From: Desulfobacteraceae bacterium | GTDB taxonomy: Bacteria > Desulfobacterota > DSM-4660 > Desulfatiglandales > Desulfatiglandaceae | Assembly (NCBI GenBank): GCA_013203065.1 | Contig: JABMQV010000207.1 | Coordinates: 1 to 13,155, forward strand | Reading direction: 5' to 3' | Length of the DNA: 13,155 nucleotides | Part shown: positions 1 to 7,765 of the stretch, one piece after another | Numbering within the stretch: the stretch's first letter is position 1 | Layout of the letters: every line of letters begins with the position of its first letter | Made by a program: the position numbers and the translations under genes | Notes under the pieces: model-generated | The model's input: only the letters and a program-made list of their open reading frames with translations | Told to the model about the DNA's origin: nothing | Databases searched by the model: none

Positions 1-1479
1 GATATAGGGGCTGAACTTGAGCTTGTTCTCTATATATTTGGGGGCAAACAGGGTCTCATTTTTCAATCTGCTCACATCCTTGGCCCGGTCTATGATCTTG
101 AGATGCCCCTTCTCAGTCATATATCCCGCATCGCCTGAAAGGACATAACCGTCCACAAGGGTCTCCTCTGTGGCCTCGGGGTTTTTATAGTATGCCACAA
201 AGTTGCCCGGACTTTTATATGTGACTTCGCCCGTGTCGGTGATCTTTATATCTACTCCGGGTGCAGGCGTTCCCACGGTTTCAGAATCAATGTCACCATC
301 TTTTTGAAGGGATATGAGGGCGGTACTCTCGGTCATGCCGTAAAGTTGTTTCAAGTTCATCCCCAAGGACCGAAAAAACTCAAATATCTCCGGGCCGATC
401 GCCTCCCCCGCAGTATAGGCGACGCGGACTTTTTTCATGCCAAGGTTATCCAAAAGAGGGGCATAAAAAAGAGACCTGCCCAGTTGATAGAGAATTCCTA
501 AACCGATTGGGACCGATTCATGGGCCATCTTCAGTTTTTCCACCCTATTTGCCACATCCAAAAAGAAGTGAAACATCTTCCGCTTGACCCAGGCCGCATC
601 TTCCATCTTGATCATTACCTGGGTCAGCATATTTTCCCAGATTCTTGGCGGGCAGAAAATATAAGTAGGCCCGATTTCCCTCATGTCGTGCACCACGGTA
701 GAGGTGTCTTCCGGGCAATTGGGCGTAAATGCGGCGACCATAGCCTCACCGTAAGAAAAGATGTGATCTCCGATCCAGGCCATGGGGAGGTAGGCCATCA
801 CCTCTTCATTTTCGGTGAGGCCATCCCAATCAATAAAGCTCTGGGCAGCGTCTACAACAGCTCGGTATAAAAGCATAACCCCTTTGGGATTACCGGTGGT
901 ACCGGAGGTATAGCAGATGACGGCGAGGTCATCCGGTTGCCCTTTGTCGACCTCGTCCATAAAAAATTGGGGGTTCTCCTCACCGAATTTTCGTCCCAGC
1001 TCCTGAACATGGTCAAAGGCCAAAAGAAAGGGCTCGGTGTAACTTCGCATCCCTTTTGGGTCATCGTAAAATATGTATTCGAGCCTGGGGAGCTCCTTTC
1101 TCAGACCAAGCAGCTTATCCGACTGTTCCTGGTCTTCGGCCAATGCAAATCGGGCCTCAGAATGATCCAGGATATAGTGAAGTTCCTTTTCGATGGCATC
1201 CTGGTAGAGCGGCACAGGCACTCCCCCCAGGCACTGGGCGGCGGCCAGACCCCAATATAGCTGGGGTCTGTTGTCACCGATAACGGCCATTTTGTCTCCT
1301 CTCTTGAACCCGAGAGAGGCCAGGCCGAGGGCGAAGTCCTTTGCCTGATCAAGATAGTCCTGCCACGAGTAGGACTGCCATATGCCATAGGCCTTCTCTC
1401 GTATGGCTACCTTATCGTGACCATATTTTTGCGCATTATGAAGGAGGATGTGTGGAAAGGTCTTGGCGGTTTCGATCAT
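1..1479 (-). CDS. AMP-forming long-chain acyl-CoA synthetase (partial, C-terminus off window)
   Basis: This enzyme would activate a fatty or other carboxylic acid to its CoA thioester through an acyl-adenylate at the cytoplasmic membrane face. The 493 codons inside the window stay open to base 1. The ATP/AMP signature YTSGTTGNPKG is at residues 190-200. The adenylate-binding motif YGMTES is at 380-385, the acidic SGD motif at 448-450, and the hinge IIDRAKD at 462-468. A full-length member is about 600-650 residues, so roughly 100-150 residues (the lid domain with the catalytic lysine) lie outside. The start is chosen because GAGGACGAGG lies about 8 bases upstream. The motif order and the wording around the hinge resemble the long-chain (FadD15-like) group. 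Chain length cannot be read from the sequence, and an aromatic or other substrate is possible. It shares a strand with the dehydratase at 2644-4113 but is separated from it by an oppositely oriented gene. Confidence 0.9.
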   Translation of the reverse strand, partial: MIETAKTFPHILLHNAQKYGHDKVAIREKAYGIWQSYSWQDYLDQAKDFALGLASLGFKRGDKMAVIGDNRPQLYWGLAAAQCLGGVPVPLYQDAIEKELHYILDHSEARFALAEDQEQSDKLLGLRKELPRLEYIFYDDPKGMRSYTEPFLLAFDHVQELGRKFGEENPQFFMDEVDKGQPDDLAVICYTSGTTGNPKGVMLLYRAVVDAAQSFIDWDGLTENEEVMAYLPMAWIGDHIFSYGEAMVAAFTPNCPEDTSTVVHDMREIGPTYIFCPPRIWENMLTQVMIKMEDAAWVKRKMFHFFLDVANRVEKLKMAHESVPIGLGILYQLGRSLFYAPLLDNLGMKKVRVAYTAGEAIGPEIFEFFRSLGMNLKQLYGMTESTALISLQKDGDIDSETVGTPAPGVDIKITDTGEVTYKSPGNFVAYYKNPEATEETLVDGYVLSGDAGYMTEKGHLKIIDRAKDVSRLKNETLFAPKYIENKLKFSPYI

Positions 1480-1916
1480 GATTCAAACCTCGTCCTCATA
1501 AATGGTTTTGGGTGTCCTGAGGACCAATTGATCTTTGGGACTCTATCTTTGTTGTCTTGGGGAAAATGGAGAGCGAGATCTCATTCCGTATAAGACAGAT
1601 AGAGATTGTGGTCGAATAAGAAAACAGACCCCATAAGACACATTTTTTATCGATCACAAAAGAACAAAAAGTCCACTTTATGAGTTCTCACCACTTTCGG
1701 GTGAAGATAAAGCATTCTGCCTAAGGTCAAACAGAGGAGAGCAAGGACATCCAATGAATCATAATCAATTGCTTGAAATAGCTATTTGTAAAGGATAAAG
1801 TATGCAAAATCGTTTGCATCTTTCTGTTTGTAGCTCTATAGCCAAGTTTCTTAATGAAGTGGGGCCATGTTGTCAAGAGAAAATTGAAAGGCAGAGCTGT
1901 TTTGAATGGAGGAGGT
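1480..1916. other. Intergenic region between divergent genes
   Basis: These 437 bases separate the start of the acyl-CoA ligase gene (minus) from the start of the DUF1573-like gene (plus), so both promoters should lie here. I see no conserved coding sequence. The only candidate signal I can name is the sigma70-like pair at 1773-1801. No convincing terminator or long repeat was found. Confidence 0.5.
1773..1801 (+). promoter_or_regulatory. Possible sigma70-type promoter for the DUF1573-like gene
   Basis: TTGAAA (1773-1778) and TAAAGT (1796-1801) are separated by 17 bases. They match the -35 and -10 consensus at five and four of six positions. The promoter would give a leader of about 110 bases before the start at 1917. 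This is a pattern match only. Confidence 0.3.
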
Positions 1917-2626
1917 ATGTTCAAGATCTCCCTAATAATTGCTGTCATGGTCTCTTTTTTGGGATCGGGTCTTCCCAGTAGGGGCCAATCCCCGTCTGCA
2001 AAGGGCGAGGAAGCGCCGATTATACAGATAGAGGAAACTTCGTACACCTTTCCCACTGTTTATGAGGGGGAGGAGTTGTCGCATACATTCACCCTGTTAA
2101 ACAAGGGTACAGCAACACTCAATATAAAAAAGGTGACTCACTCGTGAGGCTGCCTGGTGACCCGTTATGACAGGGTCATCCCTCCCGGAGGGAGGGGGAA
2201 GATCACATTGGCTATAGACTCAAATCGGGTAAGAGGAGATTTTAGAAAAAGGGCCATTGTCTGGTCCAATGATCCGGAGAGGCGGAGCATCGCCCTATAC
2301 TTGTTGGGAGTAGTGAAGCCCAATGTGATCTAGACCCAGGTAACTATCTCTCTTTGGAAGGTGCCAGAGGGAGAGTGCCCCCTGGTCATATCAAGATAAT
2401 GAATAATCACGAAAGACCCTTAAAGATAAAGGGTATAATAAGTGATTTGCCAGATAATATCCAGTGGAGCATAAAGGAGATAGAACCAGGGCAGACCTAC
2501 AGCCTAGAGGTTAAGAATATATCAAGAAAAGCGGGAGAATATACCGCACACATGTTTATCCGAACTGACAACCCTCAAAAACCCGAGCTGGTTATAATTG
2601 TCAATGGCCGGATAGAGGCGAAGTGA
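1917..2626 (+). CDS. DUF1573-like exported protein with in-frame TGA (candidate selenocysteine) and a downstream frameshift
   Basis: The start at 1917 follows GGAGGAGG and gives a Sec-type signal peptide (MFK, then a hydrophobic stretch to about residue 20), so the product is probably exported. An in-frame ATG at 1854 gives a poorer N-terminus. The first domain fits DUF1573: FPTVYEGEELSHTFTLLNKG, then a beta strand ending KVTHS. A TGA (2145-2147) then falls where the family has the first Cys of its CGC motif, followed by Gly-Cys and the usual IPPGG...G...SNDP...L.G.VKP pattern up to a TAG at 2331-2333. A second part continues the same protein in the -1 frame from about 2327 (DLDPGNYLSLEG...) to the TGA at 2624-2626, so one base seems to be missing near 2327. 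With both events bridged, the product is about 236 residues. The function of DUF1573 proteins is not established. The gene is either a selenoprotein gene with a sequencing error or real frameshift, or a decaying gene. Confidence 0.7.
2156..2180 (+). promoter_or_regulatory. Candidate bacterial SECIS hairpin
   Basis: Bases 2156-2163 (GGTGACCC) pair with 2173-2180 (GGGTCATC) as an 8-bp stem with one G-U pair, closing a 9-base loop GTTATGACA. There are 16 bases between the TGA (2145-2147) and the loop, and the loop begins with G. Published bacterial SECIS models ask for about 16-37 bases from UGA to the loop and a G among the first two loop bases, so the geometry just fits. A chance inverted repeat cannot be excluded from one sequence. 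Confidence 0.5.
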
Positions 2627-2643
2627 AGGCGTTCGAGACCGCT

Positions 2644-4113
2644 TTAGCCTTCGTTCGAAGCCCTTTCCTTCTGAGGGATTCCCAGTAAGGCCTTGGCCAG
2701 CTTTATCTTCTTGCCCAGATCGCCCTCTCGAAAGATCATGACTCTCTGGGCCTGGGGGGACCCTGCCCCATGCATGGATTCCACCAGGGCCGTGCCTCCC
2801 GTCATTGCCTCGATAAGACGGGCTATCTTTATCCGTTCCTCAGTTGGAATATCTTTGACTCCAGAGAAATACTTTTTGACCAGGTGTCCCACATCCTCAC
2901 TTTCCAAGTCATACTGACTGGGTAATGTGGCGATAAAGCCCCCGGCCAGGTCTAAGGCCAGGCGGGCGACCTCGAAGTGGAATCGCGTCACATTCTGTTT
3001 GCAGACGTTGGCCAGCATGGTGTCCACCATATAGGCCCCCGATGGCGTGGGCCAGCCTTCGGCGGAACAGGCGATGGATGAGCAGTAAAGGGTTTCGCAA
3101 AGGTGAATCATCTCGGTAACCTTGTCTCGAACATGGGAGGCCTTGGCCGTTCCCTGGATCTGGGCAAGGTAGCTCACGGCTCCGGTAAGCACATCCATGA
3201 GACCGGTTTTGCAGGCCCCGTAATTGGCTCGGTGATGCGAGGCAAATCGGTACACAAGAGAACCGGTGAATTCGGTCTCTCCGTCCATAAAGACCCGTTC
3301 GTTGGGAATAAATACGTCTTCAAAGGCGATGAGGGCCTCACCTCCCACAGCGCCGAATGAAGGCTTGCCCACATCGATCCGCTCCAATTTGTCCCGTCTA
3401 TCATCACTTGCCTGCCGACCAAATATCATGGTGATCCCGGGGGCATCAACAGGAATGGCACAGACCACTGCATAGTCTTTTGAACGCTCATCCATGGCAG
3501 TCGTGGGCATTACCAGGATTTCGTGCGAGTTGACCGCACCGGTCATGTGGAGTTTGGCGCCTCGAATGACAACCCCGTCTGGACGGCGTTCTACGATATG
3601 GACATATTGGTCCGGGTCCGGCTGGTCAGCCGGGCCTTTTGACCGATCCCCCTTCGGGTCGGTCATGGCACCGACCACCATCAGATTTTCATCCTGAATG
3701 GTTATTAGCCATTTCTTGAAACGTTCAAAATAATCGGTCCCGCATTTCTGATCGATCTCGTATACCACAGAGTATACGGCGTTTATGCCGTCAAACCCCA
3801 CACAACGCTGGAAACAGGTCCCGGTCTTCTGACCGAGAATTCGCAACAGTTTGACCTTTTTGATCAGGTCCTCCACGTTTTGATGGACATGGGTAAACCG
3901 GCTGATTGTCCTGCCCGTCAGATGGGAAGTGGTCGTGGCAACATCCCGATACGCATCATCGCTTGCCAGTGCATAGGTCATGGCGGCCGCCCGGACATGA
4001 GGCGCGGTGGCAGGATGCCGTGTCACGTCTTCTATCCTTTCTCCTTTATAGTAGATGACCGGCTTTATCTTTCTCAGACTTTCAATATATTCAGCCCCAT
4101 TTTTTATTTTCAT
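2644..4113 (-). CDS. abfD: 4-hydroxybutyryl-CoA dehydratase / vinylacetyl-CoA isomerase
   Basis: This FAD- and [4Fe-4S]-dependent enzyme dehydrates 4-hydroxybutyryl-CoA to crotonyl-CoA, used in 4-aminobutyrate and succinate fermentation and in some CO2-fixation cycles. The 489-residue length matches the family (about 490). The cluster ligands of the Clostridium aminobutyricum enzyme (C99, C103, H292, C299) correspond to C100, C104, H294 and C301. Q102, T191, E259, Y298 and K302 correspond to its Q101, T190, E257, Y296 and K300. E445 and A450 probably correspond to E455 and A460 after a short deletion. The start has a strong AGGAGG site 6-7 bases upstream. The gene belongs to the HpaB/4-hydroxyphenylacetate hydroxylase fold, but the intact ligand set argues for a true dehydratase. 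It converges with the DUF1573-like gene, with only 17 bases between the stop codons. Context suggests beta-oxidation-linked fermentation of C4 acids (inference). Confidence 0.93.
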   Translation of the reverse strand: MKIKNGAEYIESLRKIKPVIYYKGERIEDVTRHPATAPHVRAAAMTYALASDDAYRDVATTTSHLTGRTISRFTHVHQNVEDLIKKVKLLRILGQKTGTCFQRCVGFDGINAVYSVVYEIDQKCGTDYFERFKKWLITIQDENLMVVGAMTDPKGDRSKGPADQPDPDQYVHIVERRPDGVVIRGAKLHMTGAVNSHEILVMPTTAMDERSKDYAVVCAIPVDAPGITMIFGRQASDDRRDKLERIDVGKPSFGAVGGEALIAFEDVFIPNERVFMDGETEFTGSLVYRFASHHRANYGACKTGLMDVLTGAVSYLAQIQGTAKASHVRDKVTEMIHLCETLYCSSIACSAEGWPTPSGAYMVDTMLANVCKQNVTRFHFEVARLALDLAGGFIATLPSQYDLESEDVGHLVKKYFSGVKDIPTEERIKIARLIEAMTGGTALVESMHGAGSPQAQRVMIFREGDLGKKIKLAKALLGIPQKERASNEG

Positions 4114-4456
4114 AAAACACCTCCTTTGTGAATGTGTGACCTTACAATTTTTCAGGACGAGAAGTCAAATACGCCCACAGCTCCCAAACCAGCTGGCCTA
4201 GTCGTCAATTTTGGTCTATTTTTCCAAAAAATCAAAAAAAATTTATGAATCTAATTCTTTTTTGTGTCTGTCTGGGGTTGGAGTTGACGGGATAGGTTGT
4301 GAAATCTTGGAAGAATAACAAGGCGTTATGAACTGTGCAAAAACCTTGCCTTAAATTGCCTTCAAAAATGAGACGGTTGGAAGAGATAAAAAAGATAGCA
4401 AAAAAAATGAAAATCTTCAAAAAACGGCAAAAAACAAAGAAATCAAGAGATTGAAG

Positions 4457-4478
4457 TTGTGAACAAATTTATTCACAA
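4457..4478. repeat. Inverted repeat containing facing DnaA-box-like sites
   Basis: TTGTGAA (4457-4463) and TTCACAA (4472-4478) are perfect 7-base arms around an 8-base AT-rich spacer. The right half contains TTATTCACA, an exact TTWTNCACA match. The left half read on the minus strand is TTGTTCACA, one base off. Facing boxes upstream of a DnaA homologue suggest an autoregulatory site or part of an origin. Binding is inferred only. Confidence 0.4.
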
Positions 4479-4647
4479 AAATATGATTGCCAATAACTCT
4501 TTGAAATTGCGACCAAAATGGCTATCCAAAATTAACCCTTTTTCTCGGTGAGTTACAAACCCATATGGGATTTTTTATGTGAAGAGTAGGGGTTATCGTG
4601 TGTCAAGAAAATGCCTCAAGCTAAGTGTTGGCTTCCAGCCATTCCTT

Positions 4648-4677
4648 TTGACAGGTCATCGTCCTTTCACGTAGAAA
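4648..4677 (+). promoter_or_regulatory. Possible promoter of the DnaA-like gene
   Basis: A perfect -35 hexamer TTGACA (4648-4653) is followed after 18 bases by TAGAAA (4672-4677), a four-of-six match to TATAAT. The -10 part overlaps a small inverted repeat, GTAGA-AAG-TCTAC (4671-4683), which could be an operator. The leader would be about 75 bases. Confidence 0.4.
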
Positions 4678-4760
4678 GTCTACACAATCTTCAAGCCATA
4701 TTGTAGGAACCTTAGCGGATCACAACTCACCTTTCTTTCCTAACTCACAGGGAGTCCCCA

Positions 4761-6110
4761 ATGAAGACCATTTGGGAGGAGATCAAGAACCAGATCAGAT
4801 CTGAATTGCCGGGTAATACCTTCTCCCTGTGGATACGTCCCATCACATTTATCGACAGGAAGGATACGTCCATATCTCTTGGATGCCCCAATAAGTTTTC
4901 TCGAAATTGGGTGTCTGAAAATTATATTCGGATCATTGAGAAAAAATTCACCGATACGCTTTCTGAGAAATGTTCCGTGGTCTTGAAGGTAAGGCCTGTC
5001 AAGAAGAAGACCTCCCCCCCTGATTTTATCCGTGATTCCAAACAGCTCACTTTCCCGAATATACCGCCAAAGGGAGGAAACGGAAGGATTAAGTTAAACA
5101 CAGGTTTCACCTTTGACCGTTTTATCGTGGGGCCGTGTAATGAATTTGCCTATTCAGCCTCCAAGGCTTTGGCCCACGGGACCGCATGGAACTATCAATC
5201 ACTGTTAATACTTTCCGACACCGGCTTGGGCAAGAGTCACCTCTCCCATGCAGTGGGCCATGCCATCTTGGAGAAAAAGCCAGACAGCCGGGTCTACTAT
5301 ATAACCGCAGAGGACTTCACCAATGAGATGGTCTTTTTCTTAAGAAATAACCGGATAGACGAGTTCAAAAATAAATATCGCAAAATGTGTGATGTCCTTC
5401 TCCTTGAAGAGATCCATTTTTTGAGCGGCAAGGAAAAGACCCAGGTCGAGCTGGGTTTTACCCTGGATGCCCTCTCAAACAGCAACAAGAATATTGTATT
5501 TACCAGTTCTCTCCCGCCAAGAAATATCCCCCGGATCTCCAAAGGACTCTCGTCTCGGTTTACATCGGGACTGGTTACAACCATTGCCGGTCCGGACTAC
5601 GACACTCGGGTCAGGATCTTAGCGAAAAAGGCCTCTGACCAGGGTATTTTCCTCTCAGATGAGATCAGCCATCTCCTTGCCAGACATCTCAAGAGGGACA
5701 TTCGTCAACTGGAGAGTGTTGTCAAATGCCTCAAGGCCAAGTCAGAACTTCTCAAGGCCAAGATTGATCTTCCCATGGCAAAGGATGTTGTAACCAGCCT
5801 TGTTTCAAGTGAATGGTCCATAACATCAAAACGGATTCAAAGGCTTGTGTGCAAGTATTACAAGATTGATTCCGACATATTGCGTTCGAAATCCAGAAAA
5901 AAGATTTACGCTCATCCACGGAGCATCCACGCCTACTTATGCCGCTGCCACACGGATGAGACCCTTGAGAAGATTGGGGAGACCATCAATCGCAGTCATT
6001 CCTCTGTCCTTTATGCCACCGAGGTGATAGCCCGCAAAATGGAGATCGATAACAGGGTAAGGCATGAGGTCAATTTTCTCAGCAAGAAAGTGGAAGAAAT
6101 GAAAGAATGA
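4761..6110 (+). CDS. Diverged DnaA-family replication initiator paralogue
   Basis: At 449 residues it has the usual DnaA length and domain order. Domain I is residues 1-75 (LPGNTFSLWIRP at 16-27). A short linker follows, then the AAA+ domain III (about 113-345) and the DNA-binding domain IV (about 352-449). Several hallmark residues differ from canonical DnaA. Walker A reads SDTGLGKSH (152-160) instead of GG-V/T-GLGKTH. Walker B reads LLLEE (213-217) instead of LLIDD. The box VII arginine equivalent to E. coli R281 is G262, while the R285-type arginine finger (R266) and the sensor 2 arginine (R315) remain. The DNA-binding signature GGRDHTTV reads INRSHSSV (409-416), and the R399 equivalent (R387) is kept. 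An AGGGAG motif lies about 8 bases before the start. It stands between an AT-rich region and the atp genes, not beside dnaN. It may be a second, specialised DnaA or the organism's only one. Confidence 0.88.
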   Translation: MKTIWEEIKNQIRSELPGNTFSLWIRPITFIDRKDTSISLGCPNKFSRNWVSENYIRIIEKKFTDTLSEKCSVVLKVRPVKKKTSPPDFIRDSKQLTFPNIPPKGGNGRIKLNTGFTFDRFIVGPCNEFAYSASKALAHGTAWNYQSLLILSDTGLGKSHLSHAVGHAILEKKPDSRVYYITAEDFTNEMVFFLRNNRIDEFKNKYRKMCDVLLLEEIHFLSGKEKTQVELGFTLDALSNSNKNIVFTSSLPPRNIPRISKGLSSRFTSGLVTTIAGPDYDTRVRILAKKASDQGIFLSDEISHLLARHLKRDIRQLESVVKCLKAKSELLKAKIDLPMAKDVVTSLVSSEWSITSKRIQRLVCKYYKIDSDILRSKSRKKIYAHPRSIHAYLCRCHTDETLEKIGETINRSHSSVLYATEVIARKMEIDNRVRHEVNFLSKKVEEMKE

Positions 6111-6187
6111 TATCTTTGAAATGAGCTGTTGGGAAGCCGGCGTTATTTGGAGATCGTCACCCGAACTGGACATAGAGTTTTTTGGGC

Positions 6188-6216
6188 TTGACACCTAAGA
6201 ACTATTGATCTATAGA
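6188..6216 (+). promoter_or_regulatory. Likely promoter of the atp (Fo) operon
   Basis: TTGACA (6188-6193) and TATAGA (6211-6216) are separated by the ideal 17 bases. It lies 77 bases after the stop of the DnaA-like gene and about 140 bases before the first atp gene. It would make the Fo genes a transcription unit independent of the DnaA-like gene. Confidence 0.5.
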
Positions 6217-6354
6217 GTAGCGCCATATTGAGGATAGTGACGTAGCAGGCTGCCCAAGGATAGAAATTTTGAGATTTCAAGAAGCTTAAGTAACGGTCCC
6301 AGGTGAACCGCTATCTATATATAATAATTGGAAAATCATAAATATATCCCCTGA

Positions 6355-6666
6355 GTGCCTCCTAACCGGTCTCCCTTTTCCCAAAACAGAATCCGAGTGC
6401 GCAAGATTTTTGATTTAAAACGGCATGGAAAATGGATGGATGACATCGCCATCGTCTCCCAAATCGGGTTGACCATGGCGGGCTCGATCCTTTTCTGCTT
6501 TGCCATCGGTTATTATCTTGACAAATGGCTGGGTACAAAAGGGGTTTTTATCACTGTCTTTATTCTTTTGGGGGTTGCGGGCGGGGGCTACACCGTCTAC
6601 AGACAGATCATGGAAGTTACCACTCGAGATGGAAAGGGGAAACAGGAAAGAAAAGAGCGAGAGTAA
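6355..6666 (+). CDS. atpZ: AtpZ-like Fo accessory membrane protein
   Basis: This small protein belongs to the AtpZ/AtpI group found at the head of many F-ATPase operons. AtpZ has been proposed to act with AtpI in ion transport and assembly of the c ring. There are two predicted membrane helices, at about residues 35-55 (IGLTMAGSILFCFAIGYYLD) and 64-86, followed by a highly charged tail (KGKQERKERE). The start is uncertain. The GTG at 6355 gives 103 residues but has no clear ribosome site. An in-frame GTG at 6397 or ATG at 6436 (giving 76 residues, closer to the family) is also possible. Its end overlaps the next gene by 38 bases, which suggests translational coupling. Confidence 0.75.
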   Translation: MPPNRSPFSQNRIRVRKIFDLKRHGKWMDDIAIVSQIGLTMAGSILFCFAIGYYLDKWLGTKGVFITVFILLGVAGGGYTVYRQIMEVTTRDGKGKQERKERE

Positions 6667-7039
6667 CGATATTTCAAAAATCCAGAAGAGGATTTGCTCC
6701 TGGGCCATGGCATCGGCACTGGTGCTGGCCTTTTTCTTTATTTTTATCGGTGAAAAGGCCATAGCCAAAGGGCTTGTGCTGGGCACCTGTTTTAGTATCC
6801 TCAATTTTGTCCTCCTGGGAAGGTCTATTGCCGTGACATTGGGACACACACGCAGGAAGGCAGGGTTTATAGGATTTGTATCGATCTTCTCCAGGTATAT
6901 CATTCTGGCAGTACCGCTGGTTGTGGCCATCAAATTCCCGGCCTTTGATTTCATCGCAGCGGTAATCGGCGTATTTGCCGTACAGATAGTGACACTCGTC
7001 GACTACGTGGTCATCAGACCCATTTTGGATAGGAAATAG
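6629..7039 (+). CDS. atpI: ATP synthase protein I (AtpI-like, c-ring assembly factor)
   Basis: AtpI is a four-helix membrane protein that helps assemble the c ring, notably in Na+-type enzymes. The 136-residue product has four hydrophobic segments, at about residues 25-45, 48-70, 79-100 and 104-128, with a charged N-terminus (MERGNRKEKSE). The ATG at 6629 was chosen over longer in-frame openings because upstream codons only mirror the AtpZ gene in another frame. A shorter start at 6707 or so would remove the charged tail. The ribosome site is weak, so coupling to AtpZ by the 38-base overlap is likely. It is followed by a 51-base gap before atpB. Confidence 0.8.
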   Translation: MERGNRKEKSESNDISKIQKRICSWAMASALVLAFFFIFIGEKAIAKGLVLGTCFSILNFVLLGRSIAVTLGHTRRKAGFIGFVSIFSRYIILAVPLVVAIKFPAFDFIAAVIGVFAVQIVTLVDYVVIRPILDRK

Positions 7040-7090
7040 CGTTTTTGGACAGATCATTGGCTCGTAATTCTAAAGCGGACGGATAGGAAG

Positions 7091-7765
7091 ATGGAGGATC
7101 TTACCAATATACCCCAGTTTGTGCTGAAGCTGTTTGGTTTCAACCTGGTGTTCAATGTTGAGACCATCATCATGACATGGATCGTGATGGCGGTCTTGAT
7201 CGGTTTTGGTTTTCTGGCAACCCGGAAGATTGCATTTGTGCCGAATCCCTTCCAGGTCGTTGGAGAACTGTTCGTGAGCGCCTTTTATGGCCTTACGAAA
7301 GACGCCCTGGATGAAGAGATGACCAAGAAGTATTTCCCTCTTATCTGCAGCCTGTTTATGTTTCTTTTTGTATCCAACTGGTTGGGCATTTTCCCAAAGC
7401 TCTCCGAGCCCACCAAGGATCTAAACACACCCCTCGGCTTGGGGATTATGGGATTTATTATTGCCCACTATTCGGGCATAAAGGCCAAAGGTTTTAAAAA
7501 ATATGCCAAGGAATACTGCGAACCCATGTTTTTTATGGCACCGCTGAACATTATCGGCGAGATTGCCAAGGTGGTCTCCATATCGTTTCGTCTGTACGGA
7601 AACATATTGGGGGGCGCGATCATTATCCTGGTTGTTTCCCACCTGATTTACAGCCTGATACTTCCACCTTTTCTGATCTGTTTTTTTAGCATGTTTATCG
7701 GAACCATTCAGGCCTTTGTGTTCACAATGTTAACCCTAGTCTATATCTCAGTCCAGGTTAAATGA
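7091..7765 (+). CDS. atpB: F-type ATP synthase subunit a
   Basis: Subunit a is the Fo stator that holds the two ion half-channels beside the rotating c ring. The 224-residue product is hydrophobic with five to six predicted helices. It carries the family motif with the essential arginine, SISFRLYGN (R167, equivalent to E. coli R210). The motif EPTKDLNTPLGL lies at 106-117, and the C-terminal helix includes Q207 in GTIQAFVF (near E. coli Q252). The start has GGATAGGAAG just upstream. The stop codon overlaps the start of the fused c gene as ATGA. Nothing appears truncated; the protein should be a working stator subunit for the c genes that follow. Confidence 0.95.
   Translation: MEDLTNIPQFVLKLFGFNLVFNVETIIMTWIVMAVLIGFGFLATRKIAFVPNPFQVVGELFVSAFYGLTKDALDEEMTKKYFPLICSLFMFLFVSNWLGIFPKLSEPTKDLNTPLGLGIMGFIIAHYSGIKAKGFKKYAKEYCEPMFFMAPLNIIGEIAKVVSISFRLYGNILGGAIIILVVSHLIYSLILPPFLICFFSMFIGTIQAFVFTMLTLVYISVQVK

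Larger units (their letters stand above)
4114..4760. other. AT-rich intergenic region with phased A-tracts, between abfD and the DnaA-like gene
   Basis: This 647-base divergent spacer holds runs of 6-8 A at 4226-4231 and 4234-4241. A second cluster lies at 4388-4393, 4400-4407, 4410-4413, 4419-4424 and 4429-4434, and the last three centres are about 10 bases apart, as in intrinsically curved DNA. Two sites match the DnaA-box consensus TTWTNCACA: 4334-4342 (minus) and 4469-4477 (plus). A one-mismatch site lies at 4458-4466 (minus). A perfect 10-base palindrome CCCATATGGG is at 4560-4569. A promoter candidate sits at 4648-4677. No gene was recognised. It could be a replication-origin-like element or simply the regulatory region of the DnaA-like gene. 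Confidence 0.5.

Noticed and set aside
2322..2333. Programmed -1 frameshift at the end of the first DUF1573 segment
   Set aside because: No slippery heptamer or following structure is visible at AATGTGATCTAG; a missing base is simpler.
2625..2652. Inverted repeat GAAGGC/GCCTTC between the convergent DUF1573-like and abfD genes
   Set aside because: Only 6 bp with a 16-base loop and no T tract, so a bidirectional terminator is not supported.
4232..4420. A 62-codon minus-strand frame in the AT-rich spacer
   Set aside because: Phe/Ile-rich translation of A-tracts, with no ribosome site or family match.
4560..4576. CCCATATGGG palindrome followed by a T run, resembling a terminator
   Set aside because: The stem would be only 3 bp with a 4-base loop, too weak for a terminator; it may be a protein site but nothing supports one.
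6415..6954. A 179-codon minus-strand open frame across atpZ and atpI
   Set aside because: It has no recognisable motif, and both atp genes on the plus strand have clear membrane helices and family features.
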